Shown here: positions 55,503-64,000 of the stretch, piece after piece
Position numbering within the stretch: position 1 is the stretch's first letter
How the letters are laid out: every line of letters starts with the position of its first letter
Source: an uncultured Clostridia bacterium
GTDB lineage: Bacteria; Bacillota; Clostridia; TANB77; CAG-465
Assembly (NCBI GenBank): GCA_934149365.1
Contig: CAKPEI010000001.1
Location: forward strand, 124,001 to 188,000
Reading direction: 5' to 3'
DNA: 64,000 nucleotides
Position numbers and translations under genes: made by a program
The notes under the pieces: generated by a model
Seen by the model: the letters and a program-made list of their open reading frames with translations, nothing else
Told to the model about the DNA's origin: nothing
Databases searched by the model: none

Positions 55503-55595
55503 ATGAATAAAAATCAAAATGCAGGAAGTGTGTTAGTTACAATTTTAATACTAGTATTGATAGCTTTGATAAGCTATATTGTGTATGTTTTTTAA
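55503..55595 (+). CDS. 30-residue single-pass membrane peptide
   Basis: MNKNQNAGSVLVTILILVLI followed by ten further hydrophobic residues. It has a perfect AGGAGG ribosome site, a polar N-terminus and one membrane helix, and is bounded by its own terminator. The GSVLVTILI core loosely recalls a prepilin cleavage site. The function is unknown; it may be a small membrane regulator or a toxin-like peptide. Confidence 0.6.
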   Translation: MNKNQNAGSVLVTILILVLIALISYIVYVF

Positions 55596-55610
55596 ATAAA
55601 ATATATGTAA

Positions 55611-55645
55611 AAAGTCTTTGTTGTCTTATTAATAAAGACTTTTTT
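55611..55645 (+). terminator. Rho-independent terminator
   Basis: 9-bp stem AAAGTCTTT/AAAGACTTT followed by a T run; ends the 30-residue peptide transcript. Confidence 0.75.
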
Positions 55646-55703
55646 TGATTTTAAAAATATTGTTTTTTTAATTAAATAATAGTTTAATATTATGATGATT
55701 ATG

Positions 55704-55765
55704 ATACTGCAAAATATTGCCAAATACAGTCACAAAAATAAGGCAAAGACTTGCAGTATTTTTTT
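55704..55765 (+). terminator. Structured terminator or attenuator upstream of the NRPS
   Basis: Outer 9-bp stem ATACTGCAA/TTGCAGTAT, inner 5-bp stem TTGCC/GGCAA with a 20-nt A-rich loop, and T7 directly after. The two-tier shape is more elaborate than a plain terminator, and it stands 51 nt before the NRPS gene with no upstream gene left to terminate. It matches no riboswitch that I know. Confidence 0.55.
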
Positions 55766-55815
55766 GTATTTGATATACTTAAGTTACAAATAAAATAGGT
55801 AGTTGGAGGAAATAT

Positions 55816-58800
55816 ATGGAGAATAAATATAGTTTGACATTTCCACAAAAAAATATTTGGTCGGTTGAAAAGTTTTTTGGTAAATCCCCTATAAATACTA
55901 TAGTTGGAATATTTAAAGTTAATAAAGAATTTGATAAAGATATATGTGAAAAAGCTGTAAATAAAATGGTAGAACTAAATGATGCTTTGAGAATAAAGAT
56001 AGTAAAAAAAGCAAATGAAGAAGTGGAACAATACGTAGATAAATACAGCTATTTCAATGTTGATTTTTTTGATATGTCTGATAAAAACAAAGAAGAGTTA
56101 GAAGAACTAGAAGAAAAACTAACAGTATTACCATTTGATGTTATAAATAATAAGCTTTATTATTTTGCAATTGTAAAAGTAACTAAAACAAGTGGATATA
56201 TATTTGTAAAGTTACATCATTTAGTGTCTGATGCTTGGACTTTTGGAAACGTTGCAACAGAGCTTTCAGAATACATAGATGCATTTACAAATAATACTGA
56301 AATAGTAGACGCAAAACCGTCATATGTAGACTTTATACAATCAGAAAAAGAATATGTGAATTCAGAAAAGTTTAAAAAGGATGCTGAGTTTTGGCAAGAA
56401 TATTTGCTTGGAGTAAAAGAAGAAGTTGGTATAAAGGAAAAATCAGGTCCTATAGATACAAATGCTAAAAGGTATACAACAAAAATGGATACTAAGCTTA
56501 ATGAAATGGTTAAAACGTATTGTAAGGAAAATAGGGTTTCACCATATACGCTATTTATGAATGCTCTTGCTATATATGTCCACAGAGTTACAGAAAAATC
56601 TGATTTTGTTATAGGTACACCTGTTTTAAATCGTTCTAATTTTAAAGAGAAAAAAATGATGGGTATGTTTGTAAGTACAATGCCAGTTAGATTTAAAATA
56701 GACGAAGAAGAGACTTTTTTAGAAATGTGTAAAAAATCAGCGAGCGAAACTATGTCTTTATTTAGACATCAGAAATACCCTTATTCTATGATTTTAAAAG
56801 AATATAGAGAGAAAAACAATGTAAGTTCAAATTTATACAGCGTAATGGTTTCTTACCAGAATGCAAGAGCGGAGTATTCTGATAATGTAAAATATACAAC
56901 AGATTGGCGCTTTTCTACACAGGCACAAGATGAATTTGCAATACACATTATGGATATGGACGAAACTGGAGTTTTGCAAGTACATTTTGACTATTTAACA
57001 AGTCTATATAGTGATGTAGAAGTAGAGTATATTTCAAAAAGAATATTTGAGATAATATATGATGGAATATCTAGAAATGCAAAGATAAAAGATATTGAAA
57101 TTATGCCTAAAGAAGAAAAAGATATAATTTTAAGTAAATTTAATGATACTTGCGTAGATTATCCTCAAAATGCTAGCATAATAGAGCTTTTTGAACAAGA
57201 AGTAAAAAATCACAGATATAAAGTAGCAGTTGTGTTTGAAAATAGAGAGATAACCTATGGTAAATTAGATGAAGAATCAGACAAGATAGCAAGCTTTTTG
57301 CAAAGAAAGAATGTAAAACCAGGAGATAGAATAGGTATAATGCAGGGAAAAGGAATAGATATAATTATTTCTATACTTGCAGTGTTAAAGGTTAATGCTA
57401 TCTATGTTCCAATAGATTATAACTCTACTTTAATGAACAAGAGGCATATAATACAAAATTCGGAACTTAAGTTTATTTTATCAGATGTTAGAAGAGCAAA
57501 AATAGATAACATTGAAATAATTAACTTTTATGATATACCTAAAAATGAAAGTGGTTATATTAAGTGTAATAGCAATCCAGAAGATGTTGTTAATATAATG
57601 TATACATCAGGTACTACTGGTAAACCTAAGGGAGTTGCTATAACAAATAGGAATATAATAAAGCTAGTAAAAAATAGTAATTATATTAATTTTGAAAATG
57701 ACAGTATAATGATGCAAACAGGATCTTATACTTTTGATGCTAGTACATTAGAAATATGGAATGGTTTGTTAAATGGAGTGCCACTTCATATAATTAAAAA
57801 TGAACTTCTAGATCCTGAAATGTTTGAAAAGTATATTAAAGAAAATAATATTTCTGTTATATTTTTAACTTCAGCTATATTTAATCAAATGGTTGAATAC
57901 AATGCTAAGATGTTTGAAAGTGTTAGACTTTTAATGACTGGTGGAGAAGCAATGTCTAAAGAGCACGCTCTAAAGCTAATTAACAACTGCCCTAATACTA
58001 CTCTTGAAAACTTGTATGGACCTACTGAAAATACAGTTGTAAGTACATACTATGTTGTAAACAAAAATGATAAAGAAATTCCAATAGGAAGACCTATTGC
58101 CAATACTACTTGCTACGTTTTAGATAGTAAAAGAAGACTTTTACCAATAAACGTTGAAGGTACGTTATATGTTGGGGGAGACGGTGTAGCAAAAGAATAC
58201 ATAAACAATTCAAAATTAACAGAAGAAAAGTTCGTAAATGTGCAGTATGAAAAAGAAAAAGTGTATAACACGGGAGATATTGTAAAATACAATTATGATG
58301 GTAATATTTCTTTCTTAGGAAGAAAAGACGATGAAATAAAAATAAAGGGAATCAGAATAAACATAGATGAAATAAAGTCAGTAATAAATAGTTATAGCAA
58401 GATTGTGAATAATGAAATTTTATGTTTAAATGATAGCTTTGGAAATAAATATTTGGCTGTTGCTTTCACATCAAGCTTAACTGAAGACGTTTCAGAACTA
58501 AAAAGATATCTAAGAAACTTTTTACCTGTGCAGATAATACCAAGGAAAATATTACAAATAGACAAATTACCTCTTACATTAAATGGTAAAATAGATAAGA
58601 AAAAATTAATAGAAACATTTGAACAAATAAAAGAAGAAAAAAGAGATATTTCACATTATACTGGTATATATCTAAAACTATACAATATATACAAAGAAGT
58701 TTTAGGAACAGGAGAAATAGACTTAGATGATGATTTTTTTGAGATTGGTGGAGACTCACTTTTAGGAGTTAACTTAATTACTAAAGCAATAGAGAAAAAT

Positions 58801-60093
58801 ATAAAGATAACATATAGTGATTTGTACAAGTATAGAACGATAAGAGAACTTGGAAATATGTTACAAGAGGGAACAAATACTAAAAGTATATCTCAAAACA
58901 TATCAGATTATGATTATACTAGTATAGAAAAAATGTTAAGCTCTCAGAGGACTAAAAAAGGTGATGAGCATTTTGCAAATTGCAAGGATATTATTCTAAC
59001 AGGTGCTACTGGTTATTTGGGTGTACACATTCTTAAAGAATTCATAGAAAAATATGATGGAAAGGTTTGTTGTGTACTTAGAAAAGTAGGAACAGATACC
59101 GCTAAGAAAAGATTATTAGATAGAATTGCTTATTATTTTGAAAATATTGATATAAATAAAATTGATTCTAGAATTGAAGTTGTTGAATATAGTGGAGAAC
59201 TTACATGTGAAGTTTTAGAGAAGATAGATACATCAAACATTACTCATTTTATAAATTCTCTTGCTTTAGTAAAACATTATGGGGATGATGAAGAATTCTT
59301 TTATGTAAATGTTGATATAGTAGATAAAATATCTGATTTTTGTGTAAATAGAGGTTTGGAATTTATACATATATCTACACTCAGTGTGTCTGGTGATATA
59401 GTTGAAACGGCAAAAGAAATTAAAGAAAAAGAAATAATTAAAAAAGAGTATTCTGAAGACAATTTCTTTGTTGGACAAACACTAGATAATATATATGCGT
59501 ATACTAAATTTTTAGCAGAGAGAATTGTATTTGAAAAAATAATATCAAAAGGACTAAAAGCAAGAGTATTTAGAATGGGAAATCTACTAGATAGATATTC
59601 AGATGGTAAATTCCAAATAAATGCTAAAGATAATGCTTTTTCAGAAAGATTAAAATCATTAATTTTACTTGGCATAATACCAGAAGATACTAAAAATAGA
59701 AGTTATGATTTTACTCCTGTTGATTTTGCTGCAAAAGCTATTTTAACTTTAATAGGTTGTAATGAAAACCAAATTGTATATCACTTATACAATAATAAAA
59801 AAGTTGAAATAGCTAAGGTCGTACAAATGATAAATGATATGGGTATTTCACTAAGATTTGGAAAAAGTGAAGAAATTTCCGAGAGGATACACCAAATTAT
59901 ATTGGAAAACAAGCAAGAGGAAATAAATGGAATAATAGTAGATATTACTAAAGAAAATGACTTAAAGTACGTTACTGACATAGACGTTGTAAATAAAATA
60001 ACAACTGCTATTCTTGCTAGAAATTCTTTTAAGTGGCCTGACGTTTCAGATAAATATTTACGTGATGTTATTAACAGAATAATTAAATTATAG
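55816..60093 (+). CDS. One-module NRPS (C-A-T-reductase)
   Basis: 1425 residues. Condensation domain (about 1-430, HHLVSDAW in place of HHxxxDG). Adenylation domain (about 445-930) with MYTSGTTGKPKG, LYGPTENTV, GDIVKYNYDG and LNGKIDKKKL. Carrier domain with FFEIGGDSLLG (phosphopantetheine Ser). Terminal NAD(P)H thioester reductase (about 1055-1425) with LTGATGYLGVHIL and a Tyr-Lys pair in YAYTKFLAER. The eight pocket residues I read by eye are D-A-L-F-M-G-L-V then V, suggesting a hydrophobic, perhaps Leu-like, residue. The expected product is an N-acylated or peptidyl aldehyde or alcohol. No phosphopantetheinyl transferase is nearby. Confidence 0.9.
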   Translation: MENKYSLTFPQKNIWSVEKFFGKSPINTIVGIFKVNKEFDKDICEKAVNKMVELNDALRIKIVKKANEEVEQYVDKYSYFNVDFFDMSDKNKEELEELEEKLTVLPFDVINNKLYYFAIVKVTKTSGYIFVKLHHLVSDAWTFGNVATELSEYIDAFTNNTEIVDAKPSYVDFIQSEKEYVNSEKFKKDAEFWQEYLLGVKEEVGIKEKSGPIDTNAKRYTTKMDTKLNEMVKTYCKENRVSPYTLFMNALAIYVHRVTEKSDFVIGTPVLNRSNFKEKKMMGMFVSTMPVRFKIDEEETFLEMCKKSASETMSLFRHQKYPYSMILKEYREKNNVSSNLYSVMVSYQNARAEYSDNVKYTTDWRFSTQAQDEFAIHIMDMDETGVLQVHFDYLTSLYSDVEVEYISKRIFEIIYDGISRNAKIKDIEIMPKEEKDIILSKFNDTCVDYPQNASIIELFEQEVKNHRYKVAVVFENREITYGKLDEESDKIASFLQRKNVKPGDRIGIMQGKGIDIIISILAVLKVNAIYVPIDYNSTLMNKRHIIQNSELKFILSDVRRAKIDNIEIINFYDIPKNESGYIKCNSNPEDVVNIMYTSGTTGKPKGVAITNRNIIKLVKNSNYINFENDSIMMQTGSYTFDASTLEIWNGLLNGVPLHIIKNELLDPEMFEKYIKENNISVIFLTSAIFNQMVEYNAKMFESVRLLMTGGEAMSKEHALKLINNCPNTTLENLYGPTENTVVSTYYVVNKNDKEIPIGRPIANTTCYVLDSKRRLLPINVEGTLYVGGDGVAKEYINNSKLTEEKFVNVQYEKEKVYNTGDIVKYNYDGNISFLGRKDDEIKIKGIRINIDEIKSVINSYSKIVNNEILCLNDSFGNKYLAVAFTSSLTEDVSELKRYLRNFLPVQIIPRKILQIDKLPLTLNGKIDKKKLIETFEQIKEEKRDISHYTGIYLKLYNIYKEVLGTGEIDLDDDFFEIGGDSLLGVNLITKAIEKNIKITYSDLYKYRTIRELGNMLQEGTNTKSISQNISDYDYTSIEKMLSSQRTKKGDEHFANCKDIILTGATGYLGVHILKEFIEKYDGKVCCVLRKVGTDTAKKRLLDRIAYYFENIDINKIDSRIEVVEYSGELTCEVLEKIDTSNITHFINSLALVKHYGDDEEFFYVNVDIVDKISDFCVNRGLEFIHISTLSVSGDIVETAKEIKEKEIIKKEYSEDNFFVGQTLDNIYAYTKFLAERIVFEKIISKGLKARVFRMGNLLDRYSDGKFQINAKDNAFSERLKSLILLGIIPEDTKNRSYDFTPVDFAAKAILTLIGCNENQIVYHLYNNKKVEIAKVVQMINDMGISLRFGKSEEISERIHQIILENKQEEINGIIVDITKENDLKYVTDIDVVNKITTAILARNSFKWPDVSDKYLRDVINRIIKL

Positions 60094-60107
60094 AGGAGAA
60101 TGAAGAC

Positions 60108-61835
60108 ATGGTTATTAATTCTACATTGATAGTTCTTGCTATAGCACTTTTAACACTTATATTTCTTTTAAGTGCTACAATAAGAAATAAAAACAAAAAT
60201 AATTTATATAAATCTTTTATGGTATTATTGGTAATGTTTATAATACATATATTTGGTTTGATATTGCAAGTTTTATTTTCAAAAACTAATATACCACCAA
60301 TATATTTTGAATACATTGCATATATAGGTGGAATGAATTTTTCCACTGCCATACTTATAATGGCTTTAACCTATTTAAAAGATGGTAAAAAAATTAAGAA
60401 TATAAATTTGCTTTATATTATTCCAGTAATATTATTACTTATATTGTGGACAAATGATTTACATCATTTATTTTATAAAGAATATTCAATATATTTAAAT
60501 AGAAGTAAGTTTGGAATAGCGTTAGATTTCTTTACGATATATTCGTATACATTAATTGGAGTGGCGTTTTTAATATTGCTTAGATCTTCAATTAAAAATT
60601 CTGGCTTTATTTCTAAACAAACGTTGTTTATAATTTTAGGACTTTTGTTTCCTTTAAGTGCCAATCTTACAGGAGTACTTAATTTAGGAATAGATACAAC
60701 AGTATATGCAACACCAATTTTATTTACAGCAACTTCCGTTTGTTTTTACATAGCTATATTTAAATTAAAAGCATTAAATGTAATACCGGTTGCTATGAAA
60801 ACTATAATGGATACAATGACAGACTCTTTTATAGTAATAAGTAAAGATGGAACAATTGCAGATATAAATAAAACATGTATAGATAAATTTGCTCCGCTTA
60901 TGGAACTTAAACAAAATGATAATTTGTATGAAAAACTAGAGGGGAGAAATACAATAAAACTTGAACATGTACAAGCATTTGTTAAAGAGGCAATGGAAAA
61001 AGGTGGTACTATTACAAAAGAATATCACGCAGAAAAAGGTGAGTATAATAAATACTTTGAAGTAGATGTACAACCTATAAAGGCAAAATCAGGTAATGAG
61101 TATGTTGCAACCTTGCTATTAATAAGGGATGTAACACAGGCAAAAAGAGATATGGAAATTATGACAAAGAATGAAAATCTTGTTATACTAGGTGAACTTG
61201 CAGGTGGTGTAGCACATGATATTAATACACCAATAGCTGCAATTAAAAATGGTATTATGATGTTAAAAGATACTGTAACAACTGATAATGAAAGAATGCT
61301 TTTAACTAGAATGGACAGTTGTGCAGATAAGATTATAAACCTAGTAAATAGTATGAGAAATCAAATAAGAAATATTGGTAGTGATGAAAAAACTGAAGTA
61401 AATGTTACTCAAGTTATAAACGATACCTTAATGATAGTTCATAATGAAACTATGAAAAAAGGTGTTAAGATAAATCTTAATATAAAAGACGAGATAAGAG
61501 TAATGGGAAATGCTACAAAGTTAGGTCAAGTTATAACTAACTTAATAATGAATGCAATACAGGCATACGAAGGAAAGCAGGGAATAATAGATGTAGATGT
61601 ATATAAATCAGATAAAAATGAAGCAATCATAATTGTAGAAGATTATGCAGGTGGAATTCCTGAGAGAATTAGACCTCACATATTTAAGAGCATTCTTACT
61701 ACAAAAGGTGTTGCAGGAACTGGTTTTGGACTATATCTAGCATATTCCGTAATAAAAGGTGCTTTTGGAGGAGAAATGTATTTTGAAACAGAAACTGGCA
61801 AAGGAACTAAATTCTACATTTCTATTCCTTTATAA
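60108..61835 (+). CDS. Membrane sensor histidine kinase with PAS domain
   Basis: A 575-residue protein: seven or eight N-terminal membrane segments (residues 1-225), a PAS domain (about 230-345, SFIVISKDGTIADINKTC), an H-box GELAGGVAHDINTPIAAIKNG (His near residue 368) and a GHKL ATPase with NLIMNAIQA and GTGFGLYLAYSVIKG. The membrane region resembles 7TM-type ligand sensors. It follows the NRPS gene by 14 nt with its own AGAGGAG site and is evidently cotranscribed. No response regulator is adjacent. It may sense the NRPS product (inference). Confidence 0.88.
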   Translation: MVINSTLIVLAIALLTLIFLLSATIRNKNKNNLYKSFMVLLVMFIIHIFGLILQVLFSKTNIPPIYFEYIAYIGGMNFSTAILIMALTYLKDGKKIKNINLLYIIPVILLLILWTNDLHHLFYKEYSIYLNRSKFGIALDFFTIYSYTLIGVAFLILLRSSIKNSGFISKQTLFIILGLLFPLSANLTGVLNLGIDTTVYATPILFTATSVCFYIAIFKLKALNVIPVAMKTIMDTMTDSFIVISKDGTIADINKTCIDKFAPLMELKQNDNLYEKLEGRNTIKLEHVQAFVKEAMEKGGTITKEYHAEKGEYNKYFEVDVQPIKAKSGNEYVATLLLIRDVTQAKRDMEIMTKNENLVILGELAGGVAHDINTPIAAIKNGIMMLKDTVTTDNERMLLTRMDSCADKIINLVNSMRNQIRNIGSDEKTEVNVTQVINDTLMIVHNETMKKGVKINLNIKDEIRVMGNATKLGQVITNLIMNAIQAYEGKQGIIDVDVYKSDKNEAIIIVEDYAGGIPERIRPHIFKSILTTKGVAGTGFGLYLAYSVIKGAFGGEMYFETETGKGTKFYISIPL

Positions 61836-61862
61836 AAGATAGATAATATTGTACAAATTAAA

Positions 61863-61900
61863 AACATGTATGTTGAAAAGATTTCACATATATGTTTTTT
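61863..61900 (+). terminator. Rho-independent terminator
   Basis: 11-bp stem AACATGTATGT/ACATATATGTT (one G-U) followed by a T run; ends the NRPS-kinase operon. Confidence 0.75.
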
Positions 61901-61909
61901 CTTTTATAT

Positions 61910-61938
61910 TTGACTTTTTATGTAAATAATAGTATAAT
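61910..61938 (+). promoter_or_regulatory. Sigma-A promoter of the GreA-like gene
   Basis: TTGACT, 17-nt spacer, TATAAT, with a leader of about 125 nt before the coding start. Confidence 0.7.
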
Positions 61939-61952
61939 TACTAAACATTATA

Positions 61953-62069
61953 TATGCAGTCTTAAGCACATTTGCTAAAGAGGTTAGTAAAATAAAAATA
62001 GATTGGAGGCTACTTTTTTGATGGCTGCAATAATGTACTTAAGAGTCTTAAAAAATTGGAGGAATTATT
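61953..62069 (+). other. Leader of the GreA-like gene with a long-range stem and small ORF
   Basis: CTTAAGCACAT near 61955 can pair with ATGTACTTAAG at about 62034-62044 (one mismatch). A small ORF starting ATG at 62021 after GGAGGC (MAAIMYLRVLKNWRN...) overlaps the GreA-like start. Either could regulate translation; evidence is weak. Confidence 0.3.
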
Positions 62070-62531
62070 GTGGAGTATTTATTAACAGCAGAGGAATTAG
62101 AAAAACTTGAAGGACGGAAAAAAGAGTTAGAAAAAGAAGAAGTTGAGATAGTATCAAAGATAGAACGGTTTGCTAGGGAAAATGAGGGGTATTCAGATAC
62201 TTTTGCTTACGAGAGATTAAGGAGAAGGTTAGCTCATGAAATTCCTGAAGAAAAGCAAAGGCTTTGTGAAAAAATCGCAAATGCCAAAGTGATATCTGAT
62301 TTAGATGTTAATTTTGATGGTAAAACAGTTTGTGTTGGTGTAAAGGTTACATTAAACTATGATGGTGAAGAAGAGATTTTTTCTATTTTACCTGTTTCTG
62401 AAAGTAGCTTTGAAAAGGGCATAGTCTCCTGTAACGCTCCCATTGTAGAACATATAATAGGAAGAAAAAAAGGAGATGTTGTTATGTTCAATGGAATTAC
62501 AGTGAAAATAATAGAAATAGAAAAGGCTTAA
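62070..62531 (+). CDS. GreA/GreB-family transcription factor
   Basis: A 153-residue protein: N-terminal coiled coil (residues 8-75, with an acidic-basic tip around ARENEGYSDTFAYERLRRRL) that would reach into the RNA polymerase secondary channel, and a C-terminal FKBP-like domain (VCVGVKVTLNYDG..., PIVEHIIGRKKGDVV). It rescues stalled polymerase by transcript cleavage. The start is GTG at 62070 after TTGGAGGA. It differs from canonical GreA in the tip, so a Gre-like paralogue is possible. Confidence 0.83.
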   Translation: MEYLLTAEELEKLEGRKKELEKEEVEIVSKIERFARENEGYSDTFAYERLRRRLAHEIPEEKQRLCEKIANAKVISDLDVNFDGKTVCVGVKVTLNYDGEEEIFSILPVSESSFEKGIVSCNAPIVEHIIGRKKGDVVMFNGITVKIIEIEKA

Positions 62532-62536
62532 TATTT

Positions 62537-62575
62537 AAAAGGTGTGTTTAGTTTAGTTACTAGACACACCTTTTT
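62537..62575 (+). terminator. Rho-independent terminator
   Basis: 15-bp stem AAAAGGTGTGTTTAG/CTAGACACACCTTTT with one G-U pair, 8-nt loop and T run. Confidence 0.85.
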
Positions 62576-62581
62576 AACTAT

Positions 62582-62610
62582 TTGACAATTTGCTTGAAAT
62601 GAAATATACT
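62582..62610 (+). promoter_or_regulatory. Promoter of hisS
   Basis: TTGACA, 17-nt spacer, TATACT, 29 nt before the hisS start. Confidence 0.75.
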
Positions 62611-62639
62611 ATTTATAGTAATTTAAAGGAGAGATAAAA

Positions 62640-63956
62640 ATGGGTGACAAAATGAAGGTAAAAGCAAGGACACTACCTGGTTTTATGGAACTTATGCCAG
62701 ATAAACAAATATTATTTAATAAAATGTATGATAGCATAAGAAAATCTTATGAAAAATTTGGGTTTGTTCCACTGGATACACCAATACTAGAAGCTTCTGA
62801 AGTATTACTTGCAAAAGCTGGTGGAGAAACAGAAAAACAAATATATAGATTTACTAAAGGAAATACAGACATGTCAATGAGATTTGATTTAACCGTTCCA
62901 CTTGCTAAATATGTAGCTATTAATTACGGACAACTTACATTTCCTTTTAGAAGATATCAATTAAGTAAAGTGTTTAGAGGAGAAAGGCCACAAAAAGGTA
63001 GGTATAGAGAATTTTATCAATGTGATATAGATATAATAGGTGACGGAGAACTTAGTATTTTGAATGATGCTGAAATACCTTCAGTTATATATACTACTTT
63101 TAAAGATTTAGGTTTTGACAAATTTGTTATACATATAAATAATAGAAAACTTTTGAATGGTTTCTTTGAGTATTTAGGACTTAAAGAAAATATATCAGAT
63201 ATTTTAAGAATTGTAGATAAATTAGAAAAAATAGGGGAAGAGGCTGTAAAAGAATGTCTAGCTGAATTAGAAATTGAGGAAAATAAAATAGATGAAATAA
63301 TTAAATTTATTAAGATAGACGGAGCACCTTTAGATATTCTTAATAAGTTAAATAGTTTAGGTATTGACAAAGAGGAGTTTAATCAAGGGCTAGATGAACT
63401 AAGTAAAGTGGTACAAGGCGTAAAAGCATTTGGTATACCTGAAGATAATTTTAAAATAGATTTAAAAATAGCAAGAGGACTTGATTATTATACTGGAACA
63501 GTATATGAAACAATGCTTACAGATTTCCCAGGACTTGGTAGTGTTTGTTCAGGTGGAAGATATGATAATTTGGCAGAGTATTACACTAATAAAAAACTAC
63601 CAGGAGTTGGAATTTCTATAGGACTATCTAGACTATATGATTATTTGCTTTCTGAGAATGTTATAAAACCAGAAGAAAGTAGTACTGCTAAAGCTATAGT
63701 TATACCAATGACAGAAGATATAAATTATGCATTTAATATAGCACAAAAATTAAGGGAAGCAGATATAAATACAGAAGTTTGTTACAATAGAAAGACTGTT
63801 AAAAGTATGTTAAATTATGCAAATAAATTAAAAATTCCTTATGCTGTATTTATTGGCGAGGATGAAATAAAAAATAATCTAGTTACTGTAAAAGATATGA
63901 ATGAGGGAAACCAGCAAACAGTAAATATAGAGGAAGCTATTAATATAATTAAATAA
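62640..63956 (+). CDS. hisS: Histidyl-tRNA synthetase
   Basis: A 438-residue class II synthetase. RFDLTVPLAKYVA and FRRYQLSKVFRGERPQKGRYREFYQCDIDIIG (motif 2), the His-binding ARGLDYYTGTVYE and GGRYDNLAEYY, then an anticodon-binding domain. It charges tRNA-His. AAAGGAGA precedes the ATG; a second in-frame Met at residue 5 is possible. A promoter and a terminator flank it, so it appears monocistronic. Confidence 0.96.
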   Translation: MGDKMKVKARTLPGFMELMPDKQILFNKMYDSIRKSYEKFGFVPLDTPILEASEVLLAKAGGETEKQIYRFTKGNTDMSMRFDLTVPLAKYVAINYGQLTFPFRRYQLSKVFRGERPQKGRYREFYQCDIDIIGDGELSILNDAEIPSVIYTTFKDLGFDKFVIHINNRKLLNGFFEYLGLKENISDILRIVDKLEKIGEEAVKECLAELEIEENKIDEIIKFIKIDGAPLDILNKLNSLGIDKEEFNQGLDELSKVVQGVKAFGIPEDNFKIDLKIARGLDYYTGTVYETMLTDFPGLGSVCSGGRYDNLAEYYTNKKLPGVGISIGLSRLYDYLLSENVIKPEESSTAKAIVIPMTEDINYAFNIAQKLREADINTEVCYNRKTVKSMLNYANKLKIPYAVFIGEDEIKNNLVTVKDMNEGNQQTVNIEEAINIIK

Positions 63957-63960
63957 TAAA

Positions 63961-63995
63961 AAACATATACTGAAAAAAATCAGTATATGTTTTTT
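63961..63995 (+). terminator. Rho-independent terminator of hisS
   Basis: Perfect 13-bp stem AAACATATACTGA/TCAGTATATGTTT followed by T6. Confidence 0.85.
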
Positions 63996-64000
63996 GTTTA

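Overview
The window is about 64 kb of AT-rich chromosomal DNA from a spore-forming Bacillota, most likely an uncultivated gut member of the Clostridia. The support is yabP-yabQ-divIC, yqfC-yqfD-ybeY-dgkA-cdd and era-yqzL-recO gene orders, a stand-alone Spo0A-type DNA-binding protein, an agr quorum-sensing locus, AGA/ATA-rich codon use and strong AGGAGG ribosome sites. No rRNA, tRNA, CRISPR array, transposase, integrase or reverse transcriptase was recognised. Several genes, including groEL, carry single-base frameshifts. Some of these may be assembly errors, so other homopolymer frameshifts need caution.

Layout: 0.1-5.6 kb holds a HAD phosphatase, an ABC-F ATPase, a RelE-type toxin-antitoxin pair, a short aspartokinase and a membrane thioredoxin. 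5.6-6.8 kb holds sporulation and division genes. 6.8-8.4 kb is the first pilin-adhesin locus. 8.4-13.3 kb holds VanW, a small Cys/Asn-rich protein, a peroxiredoxin and agrBD/agrCA. 13.5-17.8 kb is a housekeeping operon (yqfC to cdd). 17.9-37.1 kb is an accessory block with two more pilin-adhesins, a large XRE regulator, an AlbA_2 regulator, an InlB-repeat surface protein, copA, DUF2207 and Spo0A_C proteins. 37.2-39.1 kb resumes the housekeeping order (era-yqzL-recO). 39.8-41.5 kb is a fourth pilin-adhesin locus. 41.6-50.1 kb holds surface and metabolic genes, a MurE-like ligase and groESL. 50.3-53.7 kb is a type IV pilus assembly operon (fused PilM-PilN, PilO-like, PilP-like, pilin). 54-64 kb holds glyS, a one-module reductase-terminated NRPS with a histidine kinase, a GreA-like gene and hisS.

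Most notable system: four genes outside the pilus operon encode a type IV prepilin-like N-terminus fused to a large C-terminal domain. Two of them (19327-20502 and 40240-41430) end in a 150-nt block that is 53-58% GC inside very AT-rich genes. The two blocks have the same length and differ at 46 positions, 37 of them at codon positions 1 and 2, between invariant codons. This is the signature of a diversity-generating retroelement (DGR) variable region whose template and reverse transcriptase lie outside the window. Two of the pilin-adhesin genes are preceded by a matching leader: a promoter (TTGAAA, 17 nt, TAAAAT), a small ORF starting MLTK that contains a 15-unit dinucleotide repeat ((AC)15 or (AG)15), and a Rho-independent terminator whose loop holds the stop codon of the long reading frame. 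In the present sequence one leader is out of frame and the other in frame. I infer a phase-variable, translation-coupled attenuator switching retroelement-diversified pilus adhesins on and off.
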